Assembly (NCBI GenBank): GCA_038895395.1
Contig: JAWANJ010000037.1
Span: forward strand, 1-8,791
From: DTGL01 sp038895395
Lineage (GTDB): Archaea; Iainarchaeota; Iainarchaeia; Iainarchaeales; DTGL01
DNA: 8,791 nucleotides
Reading direction: 5' to 3'
In this document: piece after piece, positions 1-5,761 of the stretch
Numbering within the stretch: position 1 is the first letter of the stretch
How the letters are laid out: every line of letters starts with the position of its first letter
Made by a program: the position numbers and the translations under genes
The notes under the pieces: model-generated
Seen by the model: the letters and a program-made list of their open reading frames with translations, nothing else
Database searches by the model: none
What the model was told of the DNA's origin: nothing

Positions 1-33
1 AAGAAGTACATATATGCAAAGGTGCAATCATGA
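1..33 (+). CDS. 3' end of an unidentified upstream gene (partial)
   Basis: Frame 1 is open from the window edge to a TGA at 31-33, giving the C-terminal residues KKYIYAKVQS. The stop overlaps the ATG of the next gene in the compact ATGA arrangement typical of translationally coupled archaeal genes. This overlap, together with the Shine-Dalgarno-like AAAGGTG just before the next start, is the only support. Eleven codons cannot identify a family. If real, it is the first gene of an operon with the 529-residue surface protein. Confidence 0.4.
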   Translation, partial: KKYIYAKVQS

Positions 34-1619
34 GTCCAACTGACTGGATAATAAGTTCTGTTGTTTTTGTGTTTTTAATAGTCAGTCTTTTCGTTTCAGT
101 GCCTTGGCTTATGTCAATAAATATGCCAACCATTACTGAAACTGAGTTACAGGACATCTTGAGCAAGGTTACACACTCTGTTGACGTAAAAGCAATATTT
201 CTTAAGAGCGATTGTAATGGAGAGCTCTATGACTGCAACGGCTATTATCCAATTGTGCTTAAACTTGACATGAACGCGGATTATAATTATCTTGCAAGTA
301 GGCCTTTTGACACCTATTCAAACAAGCTTTTTGTTGTAGTTCCACCAGAAGAGCTCCATAGCATATATTTGCTTTCCAGAAAACCGATAGAGCCAAACTA
401 TGATGAAAAATCAGAGCTTAATGTCACATCAATGTCTGATGGTACGATTGTAGTTTCAACACCGTACCTTGAGGCCAACATTGGCAGCAATTTAACAATG
501 ATAAACTATCTTGACTCTAACATTGCTGATGTTACCTTAAGCTATCCAGATATGAACATGTCGGTGCTAAAAAGCTCGAAGTGGCTTGCTATTGTTGGTG
601 ATTCGGATAAAAATTTCGGTTTGTTATTTTTTTATAATGTTCCTGAGTTCTGGGTGGATACACCACCTGCGGTTCAGGTAGGGTTTTTAAGCTCTGCAGC
701 AAATTGGCGAGTTGGTGACTCTATAGGTGTGTTAAGTTCAGATTTTTGGTGGGATTACAATGAAGATGATGACTACTGGTGGCACTATCGCATACCCATT
801 ACTATTAATTCACTTAATTGTGCAAGAACAAATGAAATTGTACAGACTAACATAGATTTTAACAAAGTATTGAATGATTTAAATGTTATTGGGGAAGTGG
901 ACTCAAACAGCTTTAGATTGATAGAATATAGTGGCTTCTATCCTGTTGATTATGACAAAAACACTAGTGAAATAGACCCAGTACCATTCCATGTTGCATA
1001 TTCCGAAAGCGCAAAAACAGCAACGGTTAAATGGCAAATCCCAGGCATAATGCCTGCGAACAGTGTCAAAAAATATTATCTTTATTTTGATTTATTGCCA
1101 TATAGAAAAGATCAGCCAATTTACACAACCTTAAATTATTCCAGGCCAGAATGTGATTTGCTCATTTCAACTGGAAACGCTCAAAGTACAAAAGTTGCTA
1201 CACAGGTTGCTATTGCTAACCGCTTATTTGTTTTTAACCCAAGTACTTTAAAGGTTTCTGTAAAAAATCTTGAGGAAAGGGAATGGCTTTCAACTCAGCT
1301 AAGGTATAGGATACCTATAGCTTTCAATGCTGGTCGCTATAGCAGAGAAGATGTAAATGTTTCAATTGACGTTAATTTTTCGTATGAATTTGCATCTGTT
1401 GGCTGCAAAAATTGTGATTTAAATATTGAAAGTGTTTACCTTGTAGAGGTTGCAAGTTTGGGTTCAGGAAGTGTTTTGGATTCTCTTAAAAAGGGTACTG
1501 AATGGGACCTTTCTTACGAAAAAGAAAGTGGGCTTTCAAAGCTCTGGTTTTTAGTTAAAGGCAGAACCAAAGAATATGGTAACAGGTATTACTTTTTGTA
1601 CTACGATAGCAACCAGTAA
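30..1619 (+). CDS. Membrane-anchored surface protein with two DUF2341-like modules
   Basis: A 529-residue protein probably displayed on the outer face of the cell membrane. Residues about 6-29 form one strongly hydrophobic helix, either a signal anchor or a pilin-like N-terminus. The rest is beta-rich and polar with many NxS/T sites. Two copies of a DUF2341-like module are visible. The first runs from HYRIPITIN (about 252) to KKYYLYFD (about 354), and the second from RYRIPIAFN (about 425) to NRYYFLYYD (about 526), ending almost exactly at the C-terminus. Two Cys pairs, C62/C69 and C459/C462, could form disulfides. The ATG at 30 is chosen because AAAGGTG (18-24) precedes it at good spacing and it overlaps the upstream stop, although the frame is open to the window edge. 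The function is unknown; DUF2341 modules are seen in archaeal extracellular proteins and may bind glycans or other surface ligands. Confidence 0.85.
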   Translation: MSPTDWIISSVVFVFLIVSLFVSVPWLMSINMPTITETELQDILSKVTHSVDVKAIFLKSDCNGELYDCNGYYPIVLKLDMNADYNYLASRPFDTYSNKLFVVVPPEELHSIYLLSRKPIEPNYDEKSELNVTSMSDGTIVVSTPYLEANIGSNLTMINYLDSNIADVTLSYPDMNMSVLKSSKWLAIVGDSDKNFGLLFFYNVPEFWVDTPPAVQVGFLSSAANWRVGDSIGVLSSDFWWDYNEDDDYWWHYRIPITINSLNCARTNEIVQTNIDFNKVLNDLNVIGEVDSNSFRLIEYSGFYPVDYDKNTSEIDPVPFHVAYSESAKTATVKWQIPGIMPANSVKKYYLYFDLLPYRKDQPIYTTLNYSRPECDLLISTGNAQSTKVATQVAIANRLFVFNPSTLKVSVKNLEEREWLSTQLRYRIPIAFNAGRYSREDVNVSIDVNFSYEFASVGCKNCDLNIESVYLVEVASLGSGSVLDSLKKGTEWDLSYEKESGLSKLWFLVKGRTKEYGNRYYFLYYDSNQ

Positions 1620-1652
1620 AGTTTTTGGTTTTTATAGATGTTTTAACCTTTT
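1620..1652 (+). terminator. Oligo-T 3' end after the surface-protein gene
   Basis: Directly after the TAA at 1617-1619 come several T-runs of four or five (1622-1626, 1629-1633, 1641-1644) between two convergent genes. Archaeal RNA polymerase commonly terminates at such U-tracts without a hairpin, and no good hairpin is seen here. The runs overlap the end of the facing gene. On the minus strand the same bases read as A-runs, so they would not serve that gene. Confidence 0.35.
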
Positions 1653-3370
1653 TCTAGCATTATGACTTTAGACTGCTGTTCTTCTGTTGAAATTTTTGAA
1701 GCAGGAATAATTATTTCTTTGCTCTTAAAACCTGCTCTCACTATATTTATCTTTAGGATGTTTCCCTTGATTTGTGTAGGATTAAGCGCAATTGCTGCAG
1801 TGCCATCTGATGCATTTGCAGGCGAGGGTGTCTTCCATATGCTGTTCTTGTATATATCTTCAACTTTTTTTCCAGATTCATCAGTTATAGTTATGAATGC
1901 GTCTCTTAGCTCTTTGCCAGTTACGTCAGTAATAGTGAGTGATAAAGAGTGTTTCATCTTTATCTGAATTTCTTCTAGCACATCACTTGTTTCTATCATT
2001 TGATATTGGTCAATAAAACCCAAATATCTAACGTAAAGTTCTACCACTGTAGCAGAAAAATAAAAGTAGGCTTTTTCCGCAACTGTTCTAATCGGCTTTA
2101 TTTCTTTGTTCCCAACAAAGAAAATTGCATTTGAAGCATTCAAAGCTTGGCCATATGTATCTGAAAGAGATATGCAAACGTTTGCTTTTTCTAGCTCAGT
2201 CTTTGATGGCTTTTTTAGTTTTGTTGCGAGAATTCCAAACAATGTCTTTTTCTCTTTTACAGGCTCAATTGTTTCTGGCAATTCAGTTATATTTAGCTCT
2301 GTTGCAAGAATTCTACTTATATCTTCAATCATAAGGTCTAGTTCTTTTTCGGCTTGTATATCCTCGATTGTTTTCGAAGTTTTTCTAATGGCGTTTTCTT
2401 TCATTAACTTGGTTTCTTGGAGGTTTCTTTGGAGTCTTTCTATATGCTCACTAATCTTTTCCATTTTTTCTTGGAACTCTGCAGAGTCTGTTGCAACTTT
2501 GGCTTCTAGAATTGCATTGCTTAGACCTCTTTTTGCAATAGTTATATCTTTTTTGAGCATGTTAATTCTTTCAAGTTCATTTGCTTGTTTTTTCTTAAAA
2601 GAAATTAGACCTTTGAATAAACCTTCGCTTGGTTTCTTTGCATGTGCTGCTTTTTCAGCAATTCTTTTCATAGCATCTGTTTTTGTCAGATGTATTGTGA
2701 ACAAACCAACAACAAGCTCAACCAACAGATAAATTTGAACCATCAGCCTTTCGGTTGATAGCATTGGCAGAAGCATGCTTTGATTTACATAAAAAACACC
2801 AAAAGCTAAAAATCCTGCAAACAATGCTGCTAAATCTTCTGAATTTATCAGATATGCTTGCATGATCATAATGAAAAGCAAAAATAGTATGAGTGCTATT
2901 GTAAGATTTGTGAAGTTAGCAGTAAAAAGAACAACAAAAGGTAAAATGGTTGCTTCTTTTTGTTCATAACCACAAGCAGGAACCATTTGTTGGTATAACG
3001 CAAAGTTGTTTTTCTTTGCGCTTATGTAGTGTGGACCTGCTTCTTCAATAGTGTAAGTAACTTCACCACTGTTTGCACTGTTAAGGTTTACTGTTTTTGT
3101 CTTTGATTTTATTGAAAATTCAATGTCTTTTATTTTTCCAAGCGTTGGATGCTCAATTGCCATGGTTACTGTGTTGCCAAGCACAACTTCGCCATAAATC
3201 TTTAGGGTCAGTGCATTATCACCAGGGTCGTTTGGGTTAGTTTTGTCTAAAATTTCTTGTTCGTCTGGAACTAGATCTAAGTCTGAGTCTAAAGAAGAGA
3301 AGCAATTAGCTGAGATTAGCAGTAAGAGTAATCCAAGTAGCAGAGGTCTAAGGATTTTTTTAAGTCGCAT
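1643..3370 (-). CDS. Exported/multi-pass membrane protein with Asp-rich repeat, coiled coil and C-terminal beta domains
   Basis: A 575-residue protein I cannot assign to a named family. In order: a basic, Leu-rich signal segment (1-24); a thrombospondin-type-3-like calcium-binding repeat DSDLDLVPDEQE (28-39); an Ig-like beta domain (about 53-128); three hydrophobic helices (about 143-171, 178-201, 209-228); a Lys/Glu-rich coiled coil (about 262-350); and two beta domains resembling carboxypeptidase-regulatory-like modules (about 397-459 and 473-570, the latter with SLTITDVTGKELRDAFITIT). The signal has no lipobox. With an outside N-terminus, three helices would place the coiled coil and both beta domains in the cytoplasm, which is odd for such modules. 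It is convergent with the surface-protein gene and divergent from pth2. The ATG at 3370 begins the signal peptide and sits about 25 bases from a TATA-like box, so the mRNA is probably leaderless. A membrane scaffold or sensor role is only a guess. Confidence 0.85.
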   Translation of the reverse strand: MRLKKILRPLLLGLLLLLISANCFSSLDSDLDLVPDEQEILDKTNPNDPGDNALTLKIYGEVVLGNTVTMAIEHPTLGKIKDIEFSIKSKTKTVNLNSANSGEVTYTIEEAGPHYISAKKNNFALYQQMVPACGYEQKEATILPFVVLFTANFTNLTIALILFLLFIMIMQAYLINSEDLAALFAGFLAFGVFYVNQSMLLPMLSTERLMVQIYLLVELVVGLFTIHLTKTDAMKRIAEKAAHAKKPSEGLFKGLISFKKKQANELERINMLKKDITIAKRGLSNAILEAKVATDSAEFQEKMEKISEHIERLQRNLQETKLMKENAIRKTSKTIEDIQAEKELDLMIEDISRILATELNITELPETIEPVKEKKTLFGILATKLKKPSKTELEKANVCISLSDTYGQALNASNAIFFVGNKEIKPIRTVAEKAYFYFSATVVELYVRYLGFIDQYQMIETSDVLEEIQIKMKHSLSLTITDVTGKELRDAFITITDESGKKVEDIYKNSIWKTPSPANASDGTAAIALNPTQIKGNILKINIVRAGFKSKEIIIPASKISTEEQQSKVIMLEKG

Positions 3371-3390
3371 GAGTATAATTAATATTTAAG

Positions 3391-3399
3391 TAATATAAA
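3391..3399 (-). promoter_or_regulatory. TATA-like box of the 575-residue membrane protein gene
   Basis: Read on the minus strand the bases are TTTATATTA, centred about 25 bases before the ATG at 3370. That spacing places the transcription start at or next to the start codon, and no Shine-Dalgarno sequence is present, so a leaderless transcript is expected. The first copy of a 16-bp tandem repeat overlaps the upstream edge of the box. Confidence 0.55.
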
Positions 3400-3428
3400 A
3401 AATATTCTGTTTAAAAAATATTCTGTTT
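3397..3428. repeat. Perfect 16-bp tandem repeat in a divergent promoter region
   Basis: Two identical, directly abutting copies of AAAAAATATTCTGTTT occupy 3397-3412 and 3413-3428. They lie between the divergent starts of the 575-residue membrane protein (3370) and pth2 (3489). The first copy overlaps the TATA-like box of the minus-strand gene, so a protein bound here could control that promoter. It may equally be a slippage duplication in AT-rich DNA. Confidence 0.8.
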
Positions 3429-3455
3429 TATGTTCAGTTTTTTTATTTTACAGCT

Positions 3456-3466
3456 AATTTTTAAGA
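3456..3466 (+). promoter_or_regulatory. Possible TATA-like element for pth2
   Basis: The A/T stretch AATTTTTAAGA is centred about 28 bases before the pth2 ATG at 3489. No Shine-Dalgarno sequence precedes the ATG, which fits a leaderless transcript. The surrounding DNA is so AT-rich (another TTTTTATTTTA lies at 3440-3450) that the exact element is uncertain. Confidence 0.3.
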
Positions 3467-3488
3467 AGAATGTGTTCTTTTTTTAAGT

Positions 3489-3842
3489 ATGGCTGAGATA
3501 AAACAAGTCATAGTTGTAAGAACAGACCTAAAATTAGGCAAAGGTAAGATTGCTTCCCAGGTGGCTCATGCTTCTCTTGAAGCCTATGAAAAAGTTGTTA
3601 GAGAAAGGCCTGATTGGGCAAAACTTTGGAATGAAAGCGGGAAAGCAAAGGTTGTACTAAAAGTGCAAGATGAAAAAAGCCTTGTTGAACTTTATAACAA
3701 AGCAAAGGCTGTTGTGCCATCAGCTATAATAAAAGACGCTGGTCTTACACAAGTCGATCCGGGCACAATCACTTGTTTTGCATCTGGTCCGGCACCATCA
3801 GAAAAACTTGACGCTTTATTTTCAAAGCTTAAGCTGTTATAA
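3489..3842 (+). CDS. pth2: Peptidyl-tRNA hydrolase, archaeal/eukaryal type (Pth2)
   Basis: Pth2 hydrolyses the ester bond between peptide and tRNA in peptidyl-tRNAs that fall off the ribosome, recycling the tRNA in the cytoplasm. The 117-residue protein has the usual Pth2 length. The N-terminal strand KQVIVVRTDL is followed by the family signature KLGKGKIASQVAHA (15-28), which carries conserved Lys, Gln and His residues. The C-terminal half has IIKDAGLTQVDPGTITCFA and SGPAPSEKLD, matching the conserved D-AG-T-V-PGT-T---GPAP pattern of the family. It is unrelated to bacterial Pth1, which supports an archaeal host. The ATG at 3489 starts the first strand directly, and the gene appears to be monocistronic: a separate TATA-like box lies in the 66 bases before the next gene. 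Nothing essential is missing. Confidence 0.96.
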   Translation: MAEIKQVIVVRTDLKLGKGKIASQVAHASLEAYEKVVRERPDWAKLWNESGKAKVVLKVQDEKSLVELYNKAKAVVPSAIIKDAGLTQVDPGTITCFASGPAPSEKLDALFSKLKLL

Positions 3843-3875
3843 TGGGAAAATTATTGAGAACTAGATAATAGATAA

Positions 3876-3884
3876 AAATATAAA
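3876..3884 (+). promoter_or_regulatory. TATA-like box before the 3909/4537 gene pair
   Basis: AAATATAAA is centred about 29 bases before the ATG at 3909 in the short gap after pth2. There is no Shine-Dalgarno sequence before that ATG, so a leaderless or nearly leaderless transcript is likely. It would drive both genes, as the second starts one base after the first stops. Confidence 0.5.
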
Positions 3885-3908
3885 TTTGGCAAATTATTTA
3901 TATTAACT

Positions 3909-4535
3909 ATGGATGAAAAAATTAGGCGTTCACTTCTTTTGTTTTCACTTATTTTTGTAGCATACTTTTCACTTATAGTTTATCTTGTTTTTTTTGCACC
4001 TGGACTAAAATTTATAGTAATTGATGGAAAACTTTATCTAAAAAATGAAAGTAGCCATATGATAAAAAACATAACTGTTGAAACCGATTCTGGTTTTGTT
4101 GTTGATTGTATAGTCGAGCTATTGCCGTCGCAGCTCACAAGAATTGTTTTACCTTCAGAAAGACGAGTTGGCTTTGTTATTGCAAAAGCTCCTTTCCATA
4201 GAGAGGCAAAATATTACCTAACATTAGAAGCTCCTACCGAGATTATTACTCTGGATTTTGAGCAAGAAAATGCATTTGCTGGTATGCCATTTAATGTTTA
4301 TTTAAATATTTGTAATAGGACATCAGAAGATGTGTTTGCAACAGTTTCAGAGAGGCATGACAAAACCTTTATAAAAGGCAACGACAAAACTATATTAGTG
4401 AATATAAAGTCAAACGGATGTCGTAAGGTAGCCTTTGATTTTTTTCCAATCAAAAGAGGCAATACTGAAGTTTCATTTGTGGTTCATGGGGAGTTCTTCA
4501 GAAAAGAAATTTCAAAAAATATAGAAATAAATTAG
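3909..4535 (+). CDS. Single-pass membrane protein with outer beta-sandwich region
   Basis: A 208-residue protein not assigned to a family. A short basic N-terminus (MDEKIRR) precedes one hydrophobic helix at about 8-30. The remaining 175 residues alternate in a beta-strand pattern and should lie outside the cell. The second half (about 115-208) has the layout of an Ig-like or CARDB-like domain: AGMPFNVYLNICNRTSED, then a final run with GNTEVSFVVHGEFF. Three Cys residues (67, 135, 171) lie outside the membrane; C135 and C171 could pair. The ATG is preceded by a TATA-like box at leaderless spacing. The stop TAG is separated by a single base from the GTG of the next gene, so the two are almost surely cotranscribed and translationally coupled. 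The function is unknown; a surface-exposed binding partner for the neighbouring coiled-coil protein is possible. Confidence 0.8.
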   Translation: MDEKIRRSLLLFSLIFVAYFSLIVYLVFFAPGLKFIVIDGKLYLKNESSHMIKNITVETDSGFVVDCIVELLPSQLTRIVLPSERRVGFVIAKAPFHREAKYYLTLEAPTEIITLDFEQENAFAGMPFNVYLNICNRTSEDVFATVSERHDKTFIKGNDKTILVNIKSNGCRKVAFDFFPIKRGNTEVSFVVHGEFFRKEISKNIEIN

Positions 4536-4536
4536 A

Positions 4537-5187
4537 GTGGTTTTTTTGGAAGAGAAAAGTGAAGGTTTAGTAAAGCAAAGAGAAACAAATATCGTGAAAA
4601 TTATACAAAACATGATGCGTGCTGGTGAAAGCGAAGAAGCAATAGTGCGCACGCTTATAGAAACTGGTTTAACTGAAAGCCAAGCAAGACGACTGCTTTT
4701 GATATCACAAGCCGACACTTTTGCTCTTTTAGAAGCGGAGATTGGAAAAATAGCGAGAGAGCAGATAAACAATGAGCTACCTAAGCTAGAGGTGTATGTT
4801 GAAAAATCATTTATAAAGATTAGGGAAGATCTTGAAAGTAAAATGCGCAGTGAGCTGCGTGGCGGCTTGGCGGAAATACGTGAGGATTTAAAGAGAGACA
4901 TATCGATGTTACATGATCTGAATGATAGTGCACTTGAAAAGATAAAAAGTATTGAAGAAAAGGTCTCTGCGCTGAGACAAGAGGTTAAAGATATGAAGAT
5001 GCGCCGCTTAGGTACAAAAAACGAGTGGGTGGCTTTGCTTCTAGTTTTGGGGAGTCTTGCTTTTTATGTGACCTCTTTGTATTTGCTAGTTACACAGTTT
5101 CAGTACATGACAATGGATATTTTAGTACTTATAATCACAATTGCAATCACTGGCACTGTGATGCTCTTTAGCGCATCGATTGTTTAA
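4537..5187 (+). CDS. Coiled-coil protein with two C-terminal membrane helices
   Basis: A 216-residue protein of unknown function. Residues about 17-58 form a compact helical segment (IIQNMMRAGESEEAIVRTLI, then TGLTESQARRLL) that looks like a small helix-turn-helix or UBA-like fold. Residues about 62-157 are a long charged coiled coil. Two hydrophobic helices follow (164-186 and 193-213), joined by a very short loop. The bulk should therefore be cytoplasmic and tail-anchored by a helical hairpin. The GTG at 4537 is used because it lies one base after the preceding stop, which suggests translational reinitiation; a TTG at 4546 is an alternative that would remove three residues. The gene ends at TAA 5185-5187, sharing bases with the stop of the convergent small gene. 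It may oligomerise and pass a signal from the outer domain of its partner, but this is inference. Confidence 0.82.
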   Translation: MVFLEEKSEGLVKQRETNIVKIIQNMMRAGESEEAIVRTLIETGLTESQARRLLLISQADTFALLEAEIGKIAREQINNELPKLEVYVEKSFIKIREDLESKMRSELRGGLAEIREDLKRDISMLHDLNDSALEKIKSIEEKVSALRQEVKDMKMRRLGTKNEWVALLLVLGSLAFYVTSLYLLVTQFQYMTMDILVLIITIAITGTVMLFSASIV

Positions 5188-5300
5188 AAGAAAAACTTTG
5201 CAAAGAGCAGCCCAACTATAATCGCGTTCAGTATTAACAAAGCTTGTGTGTTTAGATGAATCTTTTTCAGTGTGCTTAGCTTTTCTTCCTCTAAGTTCAT
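5184..5300 (-). CDS. 38-residue single-helix membrane protein coupled to hjc
   Basis: A short gene below the usual length cutoffs. The ATG at 5300 overlaps the hjc stop as ATGA, and a Shine-Dalgarno sequence GGGGTGA (5311-5305) lies five bases upstream of it. The product starts MNLEEEKLSTLKKIH, a charged amphipathic segment, and continues with a hydrophobic helix (about 16-38) that includes ALLILNAIIVGLLFAKFFF and ends at the C-terminus. Such a protein would be tail-anchored with its charged end in the cytoplasm. The frame is open for all 38 codons, and the stop TAA falls at 5184-5186 inside the TTAA shared with the facing gene. No family is recognised. Coupled translation with hjc makes a coding role more likely than chance. 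It might help localise a protein at the membrane, but nothing in the sequence shows a function. Confidence 0.72.
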   Translation of the reverse strand: MNLEEEKLSTLKKIHLNTQALLILNAIIVGLLFAKFFF

Positions 5301-5707
5301 TTTTTCACCCCTTTATTTTTTATTTCTACAAGTTGGTTTATGCTTTTACCAATTGCAATAGCTCTGTTGATGTCAATTGCATACCCTTTTTTTCTAGGAA
5401 CAAGATGCTCTGGTTTGATAAAAAGCCAACCTTTTCTCGGAATCTTCCAAGCTATGTATGCTTGAAGGTCCGCTTGTTTGGCCCATTCGACAAAGCTTTC
5501 TAGTTGCTCTTTAGGAATGTTTAGGTATTTTCCTGAACGTGCCTTGCACTCAAACGCATATTTTTTATCTTTTCTGAATGCAAGGCAGTCTGGTTCAGGA
5601 TACTTTGAGGCACCTGAGCCTGCTACGCGAACAACGGCAAAGCCAGCATTGTAGAATAGGCCAAGAAGCTCTCTTTCAGCGTTGGCACCTTTGCTATATC
5701 TTCCCAT
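5297..5707 (-). CDS. hjc: Holliday junction resolvase Hjc
   Basis: Hjc is the archaeal endonuclease that cuts four-way DNA junctions symmetrically during recombination and fork repair, acting as a dimer with a restriction-enzyme-like core and Mg2+. The 136-residue protein shows all expected motifs: KGANAERELL with E11; PEPDCLAF with D40; and FECKAR with E53 and K55, giving the E...PD...ExK catalytic set. Other family marks are GFAVVRVAGSGASK and NIPKEQLESF. The ATG at 5707 is preferred over the in-frame TTG one codon upstream: MGRYSKG is the usual Hjc beginning, and a TATA-like box sits about 29 bases upstream. It is the first gene of a two-gene operon with the 38-residue membrane protein and is divergent from the 334-residue surface protein. 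The family is archaeal, supporting the assignment of the host. Confidence 0.95.
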   Translation of the reverse strand: MGRYSKGANAERELLGLFYNAGFAVVRVAGSGASKYPEPDCLAFRKDKKYAFECKARSGKYLNIPKEQLESFVEWAKQADLQAYIAWKIPRKGWLFIKPEHLVPRKKGYAIDINRAIAIGKSINQLVEIKNKGVKK

Positions 5708-5731
5708 CAAATTTTTTATGTTATGCGAAAG

Positions 5732-5741
5732 CTTTTTTAAG
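5732..5741. promoter_or_regulatory. Shared TATA-like element between hjc and the divergent surface gene
   Basis: CTTTTTTAAG lies in the 54-base gap between the divergent starts 5707 (minus) and 5762 (plus). Its centre is about 29 bases from the hjc ATG and about 25 from the plus-strand ATG, both suitable for leaderless transcription. It reads as a TATA-like box on both strands (TTTTTTAA and TTAAAAAA). Neither gene has a Shine-Dalgarno sequence. An alternative plus-strand box AAAATATAT at 5787-5795 would imply a later start. Confidence 0.4.
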
Positions 5742-5761
5742 TGGCATAATGTATTAATTGC

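Noticed and set aside
2106..2732. Plus-strand 208-codon open frame inside the 575-residue minus-strand gene
   Set aside because: It is a shadow of the coiled-coil coding region. The product is Phe/Ser-rich without any recognisable domain, has no start signals, and lies fully opposite a well-supported gene. The shorter frames at 1662-1967 and 2125-2334 are rejected for the same reason.
1643..3370. Lipoprotein signal at C23 of the 575-residue protein
   Set aside because: The residues before the Cys are SAN, which does not fit a lipobox, where a small residue directly precedes the Cys.
4512..4901. Minus-strand 129-codon frame opposite the coiled-coil membrane gene
   Set aside because: Ser-rich translation that mirrors the Glu/Arg/Lys-rich helix codons of the real plus-strand gene; no promoter or Shine-Dalgarno site.
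5246..5503. Plus-strand 85-codon frame opposite hjc and the 38-residue gene
   Set aside because: It overlaps a confidently identified Hjc in antisense and shows a Phe/Ser/Cys-rich composition typical of shadows.
5708..5710. TTG as the start codon of hjc, one codon upstream of the ATG
   Set aside because: The adjacent ATG gives the normal MGRYSKG beginning, and there is no Shine-Dalgarno sequence to favour TTG.
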